A stretch of 64,000 nucleotides of DNA from PALSA-1006 sp964571195 (lineage in GTDB: Bacteria > Pseudomonadota > Gammaproteobacteria > Burkholderiales > Gallionellaceae), in NCBI GenBank assembly GCA_964571195.1, contig CAZNAD010000002.1, positions 214,979 to 278,978 of the forward strand, read 5' to 3'. The stretch's first letter is position 1; each line of letters starts with the position of its first letter. Under the pieces are notes generated by a model. That model saw only the letters and a list, made by a program, of their open reading frames with translations. It was not told the DNA's origin and made no database searches. Of the stretch, positions 48,122 to 56,970 are shown piece by piece. The position numbers and the translations under genes are program-made.

Positions 48122-49339
48122 TTACAACAAGCGCGACAGATCACCGCGCAAAAATCCCGCCAGTGGCTCATCCAATTCTTTTCCCAGCGCGATCACTTTG
48201 AACAGTTCGCCCATCTCTGCCGGGCTGGTGAGTTTTTGCAATTGAGCCGAGAGCGGCAGGTAGGCGTTTAGATCGTCGGGCGAGACTTCTTTCAGATAGT
48301 CCATCACGTCGTTGTTGATGAGGAAGTGTGCCTGCGAGGTGTAGCCGAGGAAGTGCGCGCCGTGGTCGATGGCGGCTTCGGCGACGGCAGTGAAATCGAC
48401 GTGTGCGGTGATGTCCTGCAAGCCGGGCAGGTAGAACGGGTCGTCGTGCGCGTGGTGGCGGTAATGGCACATCAGCGTACCGCGCTGGCGTTGCGGGTGG
48501 TAATACTCGCGCGCGCCGAAGCCGTAGTCGATGAACAGCAACGCGCCTTTGCTCATGCGTTCGCAGATGCTGGCGATGAGGCCGCGCGTGGCGGGTGAGA
48601 CTTCGGAGAGGTAGTCGTCCGGCACTTTGATGTTCTGCGCGATATTCAACAGAGCTTCGTTCACTGGTGTGCGGTCTTGCCAGATGAAGCGCTCACCATT
48701 GAGGGACACGCCTCGCTCAACTATTTCTTGCCCCTCTCCCCCAGCCCCGTGATGGCTCCCTCTCCCGCTGGGAGAGGGGTGGGGTGAGGGGGGCTTTCGC
48801 CAATACACCAGATGCACCGGCAGCGCATCCAGCACCTCGTTGCCGATGACTGCGCCGGAGAGGGTTTCCGGCAAGGCATCCAGCCAATGTATGCGTCCGC
48901 TGAGATGCGGCAGTTTCTCTTGCAGCAATGCCTGTTGGCGTTCGCGCAGATCGGCACTCACTTCGAGTATCGAATAACTTTCCGGCAGCGCATCGCGCTT
49001 TTCCAGTTCGCCGAGGATGTCCAGTGCCAGCTTTCCGCTGCCTGCGCCGAGTTCGAGAATGTGTCGTGTGCTGGCTTGCATCACCTCGATCAGTTGTCGT
49101 GCGAGGGTGCGGCCGAACAATGTGGACAGTTCCGGTGCGGTGATGAAGTCGCCCGATTCGCCGAACTTGCGTGCGCCTGCGGTGTAATAACCCAGGCCGG
49201 GTGCGTACAAGGCCAGTTCCATGAAGCGCGAGAAGGGTATCCACCCACCTTGGGCTGCGATGTCGCGGCGGATGAGTTCGGATAATTTGGCGCTGTGGGC
49301 AAGCGCTTCGGGGGAAGGGGCGGGCAGATTGGCAGGCAT
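48122..49339 (-). CDS. MidA/NDUFAF7-type SAM-dependent methyltransferase with an in-frame repeat insertion
   Basis: A 405-residue class I methyltransferase of the MidA (NDUFAF7) family. The N-terminus has the family pattern (RDIAAQGGWIPFSRFMELAL, YAPGLGYYTAGARKFGESGD). SAM-binding motif I is RHILELGAGSGKLALDILGE, and the catalytic region contains AVIGNEVLDALPVH and GALLFIDYGFGAREYYHP. Residues about 182-205 are encoded by a family A repeat (PPSPHPSPSGRGSHHGAGGE) inserted after LVYWRK; the frame continues normally. The start at MPANLPAPSPEAL is used; the longer frame overlaps the divergent SDR gene. Confidence 0.9.
   Translation of the reverse strand: MPANLPAPSPEALAHSAKLSELIRRDIAAQGGWIPFSRFMELALYAPGLGYYTAGARKFGESGDFITAPELSTLFGRTLARQLIEVMQASTRHILELGAGSGKLALDILGELEKRDALPESYSILEVSADLRERQQALLQEKLPHLSGRIHWLDALPETLSGAVIGNEVLDALPVHLVYWRKPPSPHPSPSGRGSHHGAGGEGQEIVERGVSLNGERFIWQDRTPVNEALLNIAQNIKVPDDYLSEVSPATRGLIASICERMSKGALLFIDYGFGAREYYHPQRQRGTLMCHYRHHAHDDPFYLPGLQDITAHVDFTAVAEAAIDHGAHFLGYTSQAHFLINNDVMDYLKEVSPDDLNAYLPLSAQLQKLTSPAEMGELFKVIALGKELDEPLAGFLRGDLSRLL
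48727..48795. repeat. Family A repeat inside the MidA-type gene
   Basis: Paired inverted arms with almost no spacer (CCCCTCTCCCCCAGCCCCG... and CTCTCCCGCTGGGAGAGGGG, then TGGGGTGAGGGG). The repeat is read in frame by the methyltransferase gene. Second coding-sequence copy in the window after polA. Confidence 0.88.
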
Positions 49340-49384
49340 GGTCAGGTATAATTCGGCAATGTGCGAAGTGTAGAGGAGTGGGCG

Positions 49385-50125
49385 ATGCAAGGCAAAACAG
49401 TGTTGGTGACCGGGGGCGCAAAACGTGTCGGTGCGGCGATCTGCCGTCGTCTGCACGCGGCCGGTGCCAACGTTGTCATCCACTATCGCAGTTCGCTGTA
49501 TGAGGCGCTGGCATTGCGCGCGGAACTGGAAGGCGTGCGCGGGAATTCCGCGCATTGTGTGCAAGCCGATCTGCTCGACCATGCCGCATTGAAGGTGATG
49601 GTCGATGAGGCCGCTCACTATTTCGGCCATCTCGACGCGCTGGTGAATAACGCTTCCAGCTTTTACGCAACACCGCTGGTCGATCTGGATGAGGCGCAAT
49701 GGCACGATCTGATCGGCACCAATCTGAAAGCGCCGTTGTTTCTGGCGCAGGCGGCAGCGGCAGAGCTACGCCGTCGCCATGGCTGTATCGTGAATATCGC
49801 CGACATCCACGCCGAGCGCCCGATGCACGGGCATCTGCTGTATAGCGCCGCCAAGGCAGGGCTGGTGGCCCTGACCAAGGGGTTGGCACAGGAGATGGCA
49901 CCGCAAGTGCGCGTGAACGCCGTTGCGCCGGGCGTCATCAGTTGGCCCGAGGGCGAGGAATGGCAGGACGAGGAACGTCGCCGCAAGATCGTGGCGCACA
50001 CCCTGCTCAAGCGCGAAGGCGAGCCGGACGACATCGCGCGCACGGTGCAATTCCTGATCGCCGATGCGCCGTACATCACCGGGCAAGTCATCTCTGTGGA
50101 TGGCGGGCGGAGTATCAATATTTGA
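49385..50125 (+). CDS. Pteridine reductase-like SDR (FolM type)
   Basis: A 246-residue short-chain dehydrogenase/reductase. NADPH-binding motif VLVTGGAKRVGAAICRRLH with Arg after the glycines (typical of FolM/PTR1 pteridine reductases), NNASSF, and the Tyr-x3-Lys pair in LLYSAAKAGLVALTKGLAQE. The C-terminus GQVISVDGGRSINI is typical. Probably reduces dihydropteridines. Diverges from the MidA-type gene across 45 bases. Confidence 0.88.
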   Translation: MQGKTVLVTGGAKRVGAAICRRLHAAGANVVIHYRSSLYEALALRAELEGVRGNSAHCVQADLLDHAALKVMVDEAAHYFGHLDALVNNASSFYATPLVDLDEAQWHDLIGTNLKAPLFLAQAAAAELRRRHGCIVNIADIHAERPMHGHLLYSAAKAGLVALTKGLAQEMAPQVRVNAVAPGVISWPEGEEWQDEERRRKIVAHTLLKREGEPDDIARTVQFLIADAPYITGQVISVDGGRSINI

Positions 50126-50142
50126 CGAAACGTACTCACCCG

Positions 50143-50250
50143 ACCGTTCGTGGTGAGTAGGCCATAGGCCATATCGAACCATCCGGCGCGGAACGCGTCG
50201 GGCGAAACCCTCGATACACCGCGCGTTGCGCGGCACTCGGGACGAACGGT
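50143..50250. repeat. Family C dispersed repeat upstream of ttcA
   Basis: CCGTTCGTGGTGAGTAGG ... ATCGAACCATCCGG ... CCTCGATACACCGCGC ... GGCACTCGGGACGAACGG. The ends are inverted copies of CCGTTCGT. Shares its blocks with 10089-10235 in a similar order. Confidence 0.8.
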
Positions 50251-50264
50251 AACTAGGAAATGAA

Positions 50265-51110
50265 ATGAACGACATCATCCAGCCCATCCATTTCGAGTCA
50301 CGCTCCACCAATTTCAACCGTCTCAAAGGCCGCTTGGAAAGTTCGGTGGGCAAAGCCATCGGCGATTTCAACATGATCGAGGACGGCGATACCGTGATGG
50401 TGTGTCTCTCCGGCGGCAAGGATTCCTACACCTTGCTCGACATCCTGCGCACCTTGCAGAAACGCGCTCCGATCAACTTCAAGATTGTGGCGATGAACCT
50501 CGACCAGAAGCAGCCGGGCTTTCCTGCCGACGTGCTGCCGAATTATCTGAAGAGCATCGGTGTCGATTTCCATATCGAGACGCAGGATACTTACTCCATC
50601 GTCAAAGAGAAGATCCCCGAGGGCAAGACCACGTGCTCGCTGTGTTCGCGTCTGCGGCGCGGCATCATCTACAAAGTGGCGGGCGAACTGGGCGCGAACA
50701 AGATCGCGCTGGGACATCACCGCGACGACATGGTGGAGACGCTGTTCCTCAATATGTTCTTCGGCGGCAAGTTGAAAGCCATGCCGCCCAAGCTGGTCAC
50801 CGACAAAGGCGACCACATCGTCATCCGTCCGCTGGCCTATTGCGCCGAGAAAGACATCGCCCGCTATGCGCGCGGCATGGAGTTTCCCATCATCCCGTGT
50901 AACCTGTGTGGCTCGCAGGAGAATCTGCAACGCCAGAATATCAAAGAGATGCTTACCAACTGGGAGCGCCAATATCCGGGGCGCAGCCAGACCATCTTCA
51001 CCGCGATGCAGAACGTCAAACCTTCACACCTGCTCGATGGCGGCTTGTTCGACTTCAAGAACATGCAATTGGGTACGGCGGTGGATGAGGGGGACGTGGC
51101 GTTCGACTGA
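50265..51110 (+). CDS. ttcA: tRNA 2-thiocytidine(32) synthetase TtcA
   Basis: A 281-residue Fe-S-dependent tRNA thiolase of the PP-loop family. Motifs: VMVCLSGGKDSYTLLDILRT (PP-loop), EGKTTCSLCSRLRRGIIYKV with the CxxC cluster ligands, ALGHHRDDMVETLFLNMFFG, and the third Cys in PIIPCNLCGSQENLQRQNI. Ribosome-binding site TAGGAAATGA region. Preceded by a family C repeat. Confidence 0.96.
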   Translation: MNDIIQPIHFESRSTNFNRLKGRLESSVGKAIGDFNMIEDGDTVMVCLSGGKDSYTLLDILRTLQKRAPINFKIVAMNLDQKQPGFPADVLPNYLKSIGVDFHIETQDTYSIVKEKIPEGKTTCSLCSRLRRGIIYKVAGELGANKIALGHHRDDMVETLFLNMFFGGKLKAMPPKLVTDKGDHIVIRPLAYCAEKDIARYARGMEFPIIPCNLCGSQENLQRQNIKEMLTNWERQYPGRSQTIFTAMQNVKPSHLLDGGLFDFKNMQLGTAVDEGDVAFD

Positions 51111-51154
51111 GACCGAGCATCGCGCCCCATGTAACAATTTGCTGTGGGCGTGCG

Positions 51155-52936
51155 CTATTTCAGATCGAAGTGCACCACCACTTCGGAACCGTTGCCGAGG
51201 AATTGCACGGTGCGGCAGATGCCGTGTAATAGCGCGATGCCGCGACCGTGGCGTTGCACATCCGAGGCGACGGCATCGCCCTGCTGAAGATGGTCGAACC
51301 CCTCGCCGCTGTCTTTCACGCGAATGTGCAGGAAACTGCTGCCGTCGTCATTGAGGAATTTCTTTAGGTGCATCTGGATCATGCCCTTGTCGGCTTCGGC
51401 GAGACGTACGCTGCGCTCTTCGAAATAGTGCTCCATGCCGTCTTCATGGTGTTTCAAGCGGGAATCGAGCTGCAGGATGCCGTGATCCAGCGCGTTGTTG
51501 AACAGCTCGGACAAGATCATGAATATCTTGCCGCTACTCTCCTGTTCCTTTTCGATCTGCTGCACGATGTCCAGCAATAATGGCACGACATCGAGCTTCT
51601 TGATCTGCTCGATGTCCAGCGTCAGCGCGAACTGCCAGACCACCTGCTCCGGTCCGGTTCTGGCAGGTTGTCCGGTGTTTTTCTGTGCCGGGACCTCGCG
51701 CGCGATTTCGCAATCGGCCAGAATCAATGCGAGGTCATCGCTGGGGGGGCGGCTGCCGCAATAATCCGTAAGCGTCTGGATCAGGGTCTGGAAGCGCATC
51801 GCCGCATCCGCGTTGCGCGCCGCTTCGGTCAATCGGGCTATGCCGAATTGTTCGCCGCGATCATCTTCCAGTTCGATCACGCCGTCCGAGAACATCAATA
51901 TGCTGTAACCGGGATCGTTATAAGAGAAGTATTCCACCGAGGCATCGAATTCGGGTGTCGCCAAGATGCCCATCGCCAGATGGCGCGATTTGAAACGGTG
52001 GACGCATGCTCCGCTGCGGTCGAGCAAAAGCGGGGGCGGGCAGCCGCCGCACCAGACTTCGATCGCGCCGAAATTCGCGTCGATGGACACGATGGTGGCG
52101 GCTACGAAATGGCTGACGGGGAGTGATTTACCGATCTTGTGGTTGATTTCCTTGGCGATGGCAGAGACATTGAAGCCTTTGGCCGTCATCGAATAAAAAG
52201 GGTGGATGATGGGCATCGCGGCCAGGGCGGCGCACAGGCCGTGTCCGGTGCTGTCGGCCAGCAACAGATGCAAGCGGCCATCCGGTGTGCGCGCCATGGC
52301 AATCAGGTCGCCGCTGAAATTGTCGGCCGGGCGCAGGTGGAACTGTGCCGCTGCATCATGGAGTTTATCGAGTGCGATCAGCCTGTTCATGTAGCCGGAA
52401 GCGACGCGCTGTTCTTCCGCTTTACGTTCGAGATAATCCTCCTGTGCCACGATCTTTTCGGCAAGGCGTTGTTGCAGGTCGGCGATATAACGGCTGTTGT
52501 GCCGACGCTGGAACAGGGATAACAGCCCCCCGTCGCGCACCTTGCGGAAGTTCCGTTCCGCTTTGGCGATCTGCTCCGGGGTGGGCTTGTAGCGTAGTGA
52601 GACATAACCGATGATCTTGCCTTGCTCGCGTAGCGGGGAAATATTGGCATCGACCCAGTAGAAATCGCCGTTCTTGCAACGATTCTTAAGTATTCCCTGC
52701 CATGACTTCCCAGCCTCAAGGATTTCCCAGGCATGGGCAAATATCCTTTGCGGGACATCTGGATGGCGCACCAGATTATGGGGTTGTCCCATCAATTCCG
52801 ATTTCGTGTAACCCGAAATTTCGATGAATGCGCGGTTGCAATAGGTGATGCTGCCCTGTAGATCGGTCTTGGAAACCAGGACTGCATCATCTGGTACGGA
52901 GCGTTCAATAGCGGAGACGGGTAGGTTGGTGCGCAT
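51155..52936 (-). CDS. PAS-SpoIIE phosphatase with HATPase domain
   Basis: A 593-residue cytoplasmic signalling protein. The Aer-type PAS domain (about 14-130: LVSKTDLQGSITYCNRAFIE, PHNLVRHPDVPQRIFAHAWE, NGDFYWVDANISPL) is followed by a linker helix. The SpoIIE/PP2C serine phosphatase (about 200-410) has FSGDLIAMARTPDGRLHLLL, ADSTGHGLCAALAAMPIIHP and SILMFSDGVIELEDDRGEQF. A C-terminal HATPase (about 430-593) resembles anti-sigma kinases (ILSELFNNALDHGILQLDSR, VKDSGEGFDHLQQGDAV). Proposed role: dephosphorylation and/or phosphorylation of a STAS antagonist. The PAS is closely related to that of the chemoreceptor at 61073-63778. Confidence 0.88.
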   Translation of the reverse strand: MRTNLPVSAIERSVPDDAVLVSKTDLQGSITYCNRAFIEISGYTKSELMGQPHNLVRHPDVPQRIFAHAWEILEAGKSWQGILKNRCKNGDFYWVDANISPLREQGKIIGYVSLRYKPTPEQIAKAERNFRKVRDGGLLSLFQRRHNSRYIADLQQRLAEKIVAQEDYLERKAEEQRVASGYMNRLIALDKLHDAAAQFHLRPADNFSGDLIAMARTPDGRLHLLLADSTGHGLCAALAAMPIIHPFYSMTAKGFNVSAIAKEINHKIGKSLPVSHFVAATIVSIDANFGAIEVWCGGCPPPLLLDRSGACVHRFKSRHLAMGILATPEFDASVEYFSYNDPGYSILMFSDGVIELEDDRGEQFGIARLTEAARNADAAMRFQTLIQTLTDYCGSRPPSDDLALILADCEIAREVPAQKNTGQPARTGPEQVVWQFALTLDIEQIKKLDVVPLLLDIVQQIEKEQESSGKIFMILSELFNNALDHGILQLDSRLKHHEDGMEHYFEERSVRLAEADKGMIQMHLKKFLNDDGSSFLHIRVKDSGEGFDHLQQGDAVASDVQRHGRGIALLHGICRTVQFLGNGSEVVVHFDLK

Positions 52937-52942
52937 TCAGGA

Positions 52943-55090
52943 TCAGAGTTCAAATTCAACCACTACTTCGGCACCATTGCCGAGGTAGTTCACCGAGCTG
53001 CAAAGCTGGTACAGAAGCGGGATGCCGCGTCCGTAGCGCTGGTTGCCGCTTGCCATGCTGGTGATGACATGGTGATGGTCGAAGCCATTACCGCTGTCGT
53101 TCACGTGTATACGCAGGGTGGCGCTGGCGTCTTCGTTGAGCACCTTCTCCAGCTTGAGCTGGATCAGTCCGGTTTCGGTCTTGGCCAGGCGGCTGGCGCG
53201 CTCCTCGTAATATTTTTCCATGCCTTCTTCGTGATGTTTCAAGATCGAATCCAGCTTCAGCAAGCCGTGATCCAGCGCATTGTTGAACAGCTCGGACAAT
53301 ACCATGAAGATCTCCCCGCCGCGCTGCTGGTCCTGTTCGATCTGGTGCACGGTATCGAGCAGGAAAGGAACGACATCCATTTTCTTGATCTGGGGCAGGG
53401 ACAGGGTAAGGCCGAGCTGCCAGATCACCATGCCGCTGCCCTCGTGTGTTCTGGTTTTGGGGATCACTTGGCTGGGATGGGCGGAGCTGCGGAGTTTGCA
53501 TTCCGCCATCATCAGGGCAATGTCGTCCCGGTCTGCGGATGAACCATCACAATAGGCCTGAATGGCGTCGATGATGTTTTGCCAGCGTAGCGGTGCCGCG
53601 ATATTCGCCGCTGCCAGCAGGCCTTGCAGGCCGAATGCTTTGCCGTCTTGATTGTTCAATTCGATCACGCCGTCGGAGAACATCACCAGGCTGCAAGCCT
53701 CCTCATAGGAAAATATTTCGACTGCGGCATCGAACTCTTCCGGTGGCAGGATGCCCATGGCCAGATGGCGCGGCTTGAATTGATGGGCACATTCACCCTT
53801 GTCGTTCAGTATGAACGGGGGAGGGCAGCCACCGCTCCAGACCTCGATGGTCTGGCCTTTGCTGTCCACTGAGACCAGGATGGCGGCCACGAAATGGCTG
53901 ACGGGCAGCGACGCGCAGACCTTGCTGTTGACCTCTCTGGCGATGGCCGAGATGCTGCAACCTTTGGCGGTCATGGAATAGAACGGATGGATGATCGGCA
54001 TCGCGGCCAGTGCCGCCGACAGGCCGTGGCCGGTGCTGTCGGCCAGCAACAGATGCAGGCGTTCATCCGGTGTGCGGGAGATCGCGATCAGGTCGCCGCT
54101 GAAATTGGCGGCGGGCTGCACATGGAAGCGCACGGCGGGGTCGCGCAGCTTGTCTGCCGCGATCAGCTTGTTCATGTATCCAGCCGCAATCTTCTGCTCC
54201 TGCTCGTTGCGGTCGTGGTATTGCTCGAGTACGGCGACCTTGTTCGCCAATTGTTGTTTCAGTTCTTCGATATATTGCAGAAAGCCGTTGAACACTTCGG
54301 CGATATGGCCGACTTCGTCATTGCTTTCGATTAAGGCGCGCTGACTAAGGTTGCCGTCTGCTTCTATGGTCAGCATGGTCTGTTCCAGCTTGACCACGGT
54401 TTTGAGCGATTTGCGGATGTAGAAACGGAGCAGGAAGAATAATGTGATTTGCAGCACTGCCTGACCGAAGCTGAGCAATACGTGGATCTTGGCAAGTTCG
54501 GCATATTCGCGCTTCAGGCTCACTGTCAGGCTGATCGCGCCGTTGACCTCGCCTTCTCGCACCAGATGGCATTGCAGACAATTAGTGCCGTGAAAATCGC
54601 GCTGTGCCGAGAACGGCACCACTACGCGCAGCATGGGCACGTTCGATGCGGTGCGGGAAACGTGCTTGATCTGGATCTGATTGGAGGCAAGCGCCTGCTG
54701 GTCCATCGCGTCGCGTGCCTGTTCTTCCGGCAGACCGATCCCGTATTGCTCCTGTAACGAACGGCTGCGCGCCAGATGGAAATCGATCACATCACTTTGG
54801 CCGGACATCTTTTTGAAATAGATGCGGCGCGCTTCCGGCTGGCTGATGTTACCGTTCAGCATCATGGCATTGAGCGCGAGGAACGACTGGGTGGCGCTGT
54901 TGACCGCGCTTTGTTCGGCATCCTCCAGCAGTTTCTGTTTGAACTCCCCGGCCACCCATACTTGTGCGAGCATCAATACCAGCAGCAGCACGAGCTGGAT
55001 CGGGATCTGCAATTTGTTTTGCAGCGACAGACTGTTCCACCAGGCTATCATCGGGATCATTTCTGGCTTTGTTTCATGCCGCTCATTCAT
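52943..55090 (-). CDS. Heme-motif periplasmic sensor-HAMP-SpoIIE phosphatase-HATPase
   Basis: A 715-residue membrane sensor. TM1 about 30-47, TM2 about 203-224, with a periplasmic domain between them that holds a c-type heme motif (FHGTNCLQCHLVREGEVNG; CxxCH at 171-175) in a Tll0287/DUF3365-like context. A HAMP region (about 225-280) leads into the SpoIIE phosphatase (FSGDLIAISRTPDERLHLLL, ADSTGHGLSAALAAMPIIHP) and a HATPase (VLSELFNNALDHGLLKLDSI, VNDSGNGFDHHHVITSMASG). Same output module as the neighbour 7 bases downstream but with a redox/gas-sensing periplasmic input. Expected ligand: covalently bound heme c. Confidence 0.9.
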   Translation of the reverse strand: MNERHETKPEMIPMIAWWNSLSLQNKLQIPIQLVLLLVLMLAQVWVAGEFKQKLLEDAEQSAVNSATQSFLALNAMMLNGNISQPEARRIYFKKMSGQSDVIDFHLARSRSLQEQYGIGLPEEQARDAMDQQALASNQIQIKHVSRTASNVPMLRVVVPFSAQRDFHGTNCLQCHLVREGEVNGAISLTVSLKREYAELAKIHVLLSFGQAVLQITLFFLLRFYIRKSLKTVVKLEQTMLTIEADGNLSQRALIESNDEVGHIAEVFNGFLQYIEELKQQLANKVAVLEQYHDRNEQEQKIAAGYMNKLIAADKLRDPAVRFHVQPAANFSGDLIAISRTPDERLHLLLADSTGHGLSAALAAMPIIHPFYSMTAKGCSISAIAREVNSKVCASLPVSHFVAAILVSVDSKGQTIEVWSGGCPPPFILNDKGECAHQFKPRHLAMGILPPEEFDAAVEIFSYEEACSLVMFSDGVIELNNQDGKAFGLQGLLAAANIAAPLRWQNIIDAIQAYCDGSSADRDDIALMMAECKLRSSAHPSQVIPKTRTHEGSGMVIWQLGLTLSLPQIKKMDVVPFLLDTVHQIEQDQQRGGEIFMVLSELFNNALDHGLLKLDSILKHHEEGMEKYYEERASRLAKTETGLIQLKLEKVLNEDASATLRIHVNDSGNGFDHHHVITSMASGNQRYGRGIPLLYQLCSSVNYLGNGAEVVVEFEL

Positions 55091-55103
55091 TCGAAGTGCG
55101 ATC

Positions 55104-55733
55104 TCAGAACAGCTCGATATCGCCGCTGACCGGTTTTTCTTCGATCGTGTGCAGATAACGGGTTTCTTGTTCGACGATGGTGTTGTTATGCAGGGAGCGC
55201 AGGCGTTTGACCCGCACTTTGCCGGTCAACGGGAAATACACCACCATGCGCGGGAATACGTCGCCGACATCTTCCGAGGTGACGCGCAATCCCTCCGTGG
55301 CGATGTAGTCGCGGGCAAAGGCGATGTTGCGCATACCCACATCGGTCATGTTGGCGATGATGCGTCCGCCGCCGAAGAGCTTCACCTCCAGATTCTGGCG
55401 GCTGCCACCGTTTTTCATGATCTCGTTGATCAGGTGCTCCATCGCGAAGTTGCCGTAGCGGGTGGATGAGCTTAGTCCTGCCGCCTTCCAGCCGCCATCT
55501 CCAGTGGAAGCCGGCAACATGAAATGGTTCATGCCGCCAACCCCGGTGACCCGGTCGCGGATGCAGGCCGAAATGCAGGAGCCCAGGGTGGTGTAGATAC
55601 ATTCGTCATTTTTGGTGACGTAATATTCGCCCGGATTGAGCCGGGCGGAATGCGCCTCATAGGCATCGTTCCAGCCGCGTTTGATATGCTCGAAGCCGGG
55701 CAAAGCCAGAGGTAAGCGTGGGGGGAGAGCCAT
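55104..55733 (-). CDS. cheD: Chemoreceptor glutamine deamidase CheD (copy 1)
   Basis: A 209-residue CheD. Catalytic Cys and His are in TTLGSCISACIRDRVTGVGG and MNHFMLPASTG. The rest fits the family (STRYGNFAMEHLINEIMKNG, LEVKLFGGGRIIANMTDVGM). Ends SGDIELF. The start is MALPPRLPLALPGFEH, 8 bases after the HDOD gene; the open frame further upstream overlaps that gene. Confidence 0.92.
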   Translation of the reverse strand: MALPPRLPLALPGFEHIKRGWNDAYEAHSARLNPGEYYVTKNDECIYTTLGSCISACIRDRVTGVGGMNHFMLPASTGDGGWKAAGLSSSTRYGNFAMEHLINEIMKNGGSRQNLEVKLFGGGRIIANMTDVGMRNIAFARDYIATEGLRVTSEDVGDVFPRMVVYFPLTGKVRVKRLRSLHNNTIVEQETRYLHTIEEKPVSGDIELF

Positions 55734-55741
55734 GATGACGG

Positions 55742-56599
55742 TTATTTTCCGAAGAACAACTGCTCTGTTTCGACGACCTCGGCCTGCGCTTCGCGAACCG
55801 CCTCTTCCATTATTTCCTCGGGGTGCAGGCCGCATATTTCCCATGCGCGCGGATCAATCGGCGTGACATCATCGACATCAAGCGTGTCGATTTCGGCCAT
55901 CAGAGCCAGCACGTTGGCGATGTGCACTATCGCAACTTCGCGCGGGAAACGTAAATCTGGGCTGACATCGTGATGGAACTCGATACATTCCTCCAATAGC
56001 GGCGGAAGTTTCCATTGGCGCGCCAGCTCGCCTCCCACCTGTGCGTGGTCGAAGCCTATGGTCTGCCGCTCGGCCAGATGGACCGGTAGCTCGTCGGCGC
56101 TGTCCAAGACCAGCAATAAAGCGGCTTTGGCCTGTTCCGGCAAACGGTTAAAGATCACCAGCTCGCCGATGTCGTGCAACAGTGCGGCGGTGAATAAGGC
56201 ATCCGGGTCACATTTGCGCACTCGTTTTGCCAGCGTACGGGCAATCAGGGCGCAATACAGGCTATGTCGCCAGAAATGCTCCATCGAGACCAATGTGTTG
56301 GGCAGGCCGTCGAACGAGCTCGCTACCGAGGTCGCTAACGCCAGGCTGCGGATCTGACTGGTGCCGATGATGGAGACCGCCTTGGGGACGGTGTCGATGG
56401 TGGAGGAGAAGCCATAGAACGAACTGTTGGCGACGCGCAGCAGACGCACGGTGAACGAGGGGTCCTGGCTGGCCGCTTTGGCAATATCGGCGATATTGCT
56501 ATTGGGGTCGTTTACCAGCTGGTTGATGCGGATGAACACATCAGGCAGTGTCACCAGGCTGCCGACCCCCTTTACCAGTTCCGTAATTCTTGTATCCAT
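55742..56599 (-). CDS. HDOD-domain signalling protein
   Basis: A 285-residue HDOD protein without an added output domain. The family pattern is clear: LVTLPDVFIRINQLVNDPNS, ASQDPSFTVRLLRVANSSFY, HSLYCALIARTLAKRV and LFTAALLHDIGELVIFNRLP. HDOD proteins link c-di-GMP, chemosensory and stress signals; no enzymatic activity is established. Located between STAS and cheD1, same direction. Confidence 0.92.
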   Translation of the reverse strand: MDTRITELVKGVGSLVTLPDVFIRINQLVNDPNSNIADIAKAASQDPSFTVRLLRVANSSFYGFSSTIDTVPKAVSIIGTSQIRSLALATSVASSFDGLPNTLVSMEHFWRHSLYCALIARTLAKRVRKCDPDALFTAALLHDIGELVIFNRLPEQAKAALLLVLDSADELPVHLAERQTIGFDHAQVGGELARQWKLPPLLEECIEFHHDVSPDLRFPREVAIVHIANVLALMAEIDTLDVDDVTPIDPRAWEICGLHPEEIMEEAVREAQAEVVETEQLFFGK

Positions 56600-56649
56600 G
56601 GTTTATCTCGTCGTGCGTTGGGCGGAACATCCCCGGTGCGATGATGCCA

Positions 56650-56955
56650 TCAGGAAATCGTGAACAGCTTGTTGAAATTGGCGATGTCGAGGATTTGCTC
56701 CACCGTGTGGTTGGGATTGCGCAGGCCGACCTGCTTGTTCGCGGCATGGACCCGTTCGCGCAACATCAGCAACATCCCCAGTGCCGAGCTGTCGAGATAA
56801 TCGACCCCGGCCAGATCTATCCAGATCATCTGGATGGCCTCATCGTTGATCAGGGCCATGTAAGCTTCCTTGAATTCGCGATGCACGTTGAAATCGAAAC
56901 GCCCGGCCAATATCAAGGCCGCATCGTTCCCGCTTTTTGTCTGTCTGATATCCAT
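56650..56955 (-). CDS. STAS-domain anti-anti-sigma-factor-like protein
   Basis: A 101-residue single STAS domain. The phosphorylatable Ser lies in WIDLAGVDYLDSSALGMLLM (Ser56/Ser57), the position used in SpoIIAA-type antagonists. The start LILAGRFDFNVHREFKEAYM is typical. It is the likely substrate of the two SpoIIE phosphatase/HATPase proteins in the same cluster. Lies 15 bases after cheB. Confidence 0.92.
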   Translation of the reverse strand: MDIRQTKSGNDAALILAGRFDFNVHREFKEAYMALINDEAIQMIWIDLAGVDYLDSSALGMLLMLRERVHAANKQVGLRNPNHTVEQILDIANFNKLFTIS

Positions 56956-56970
56956 TCTTGTCTCTCCTGG

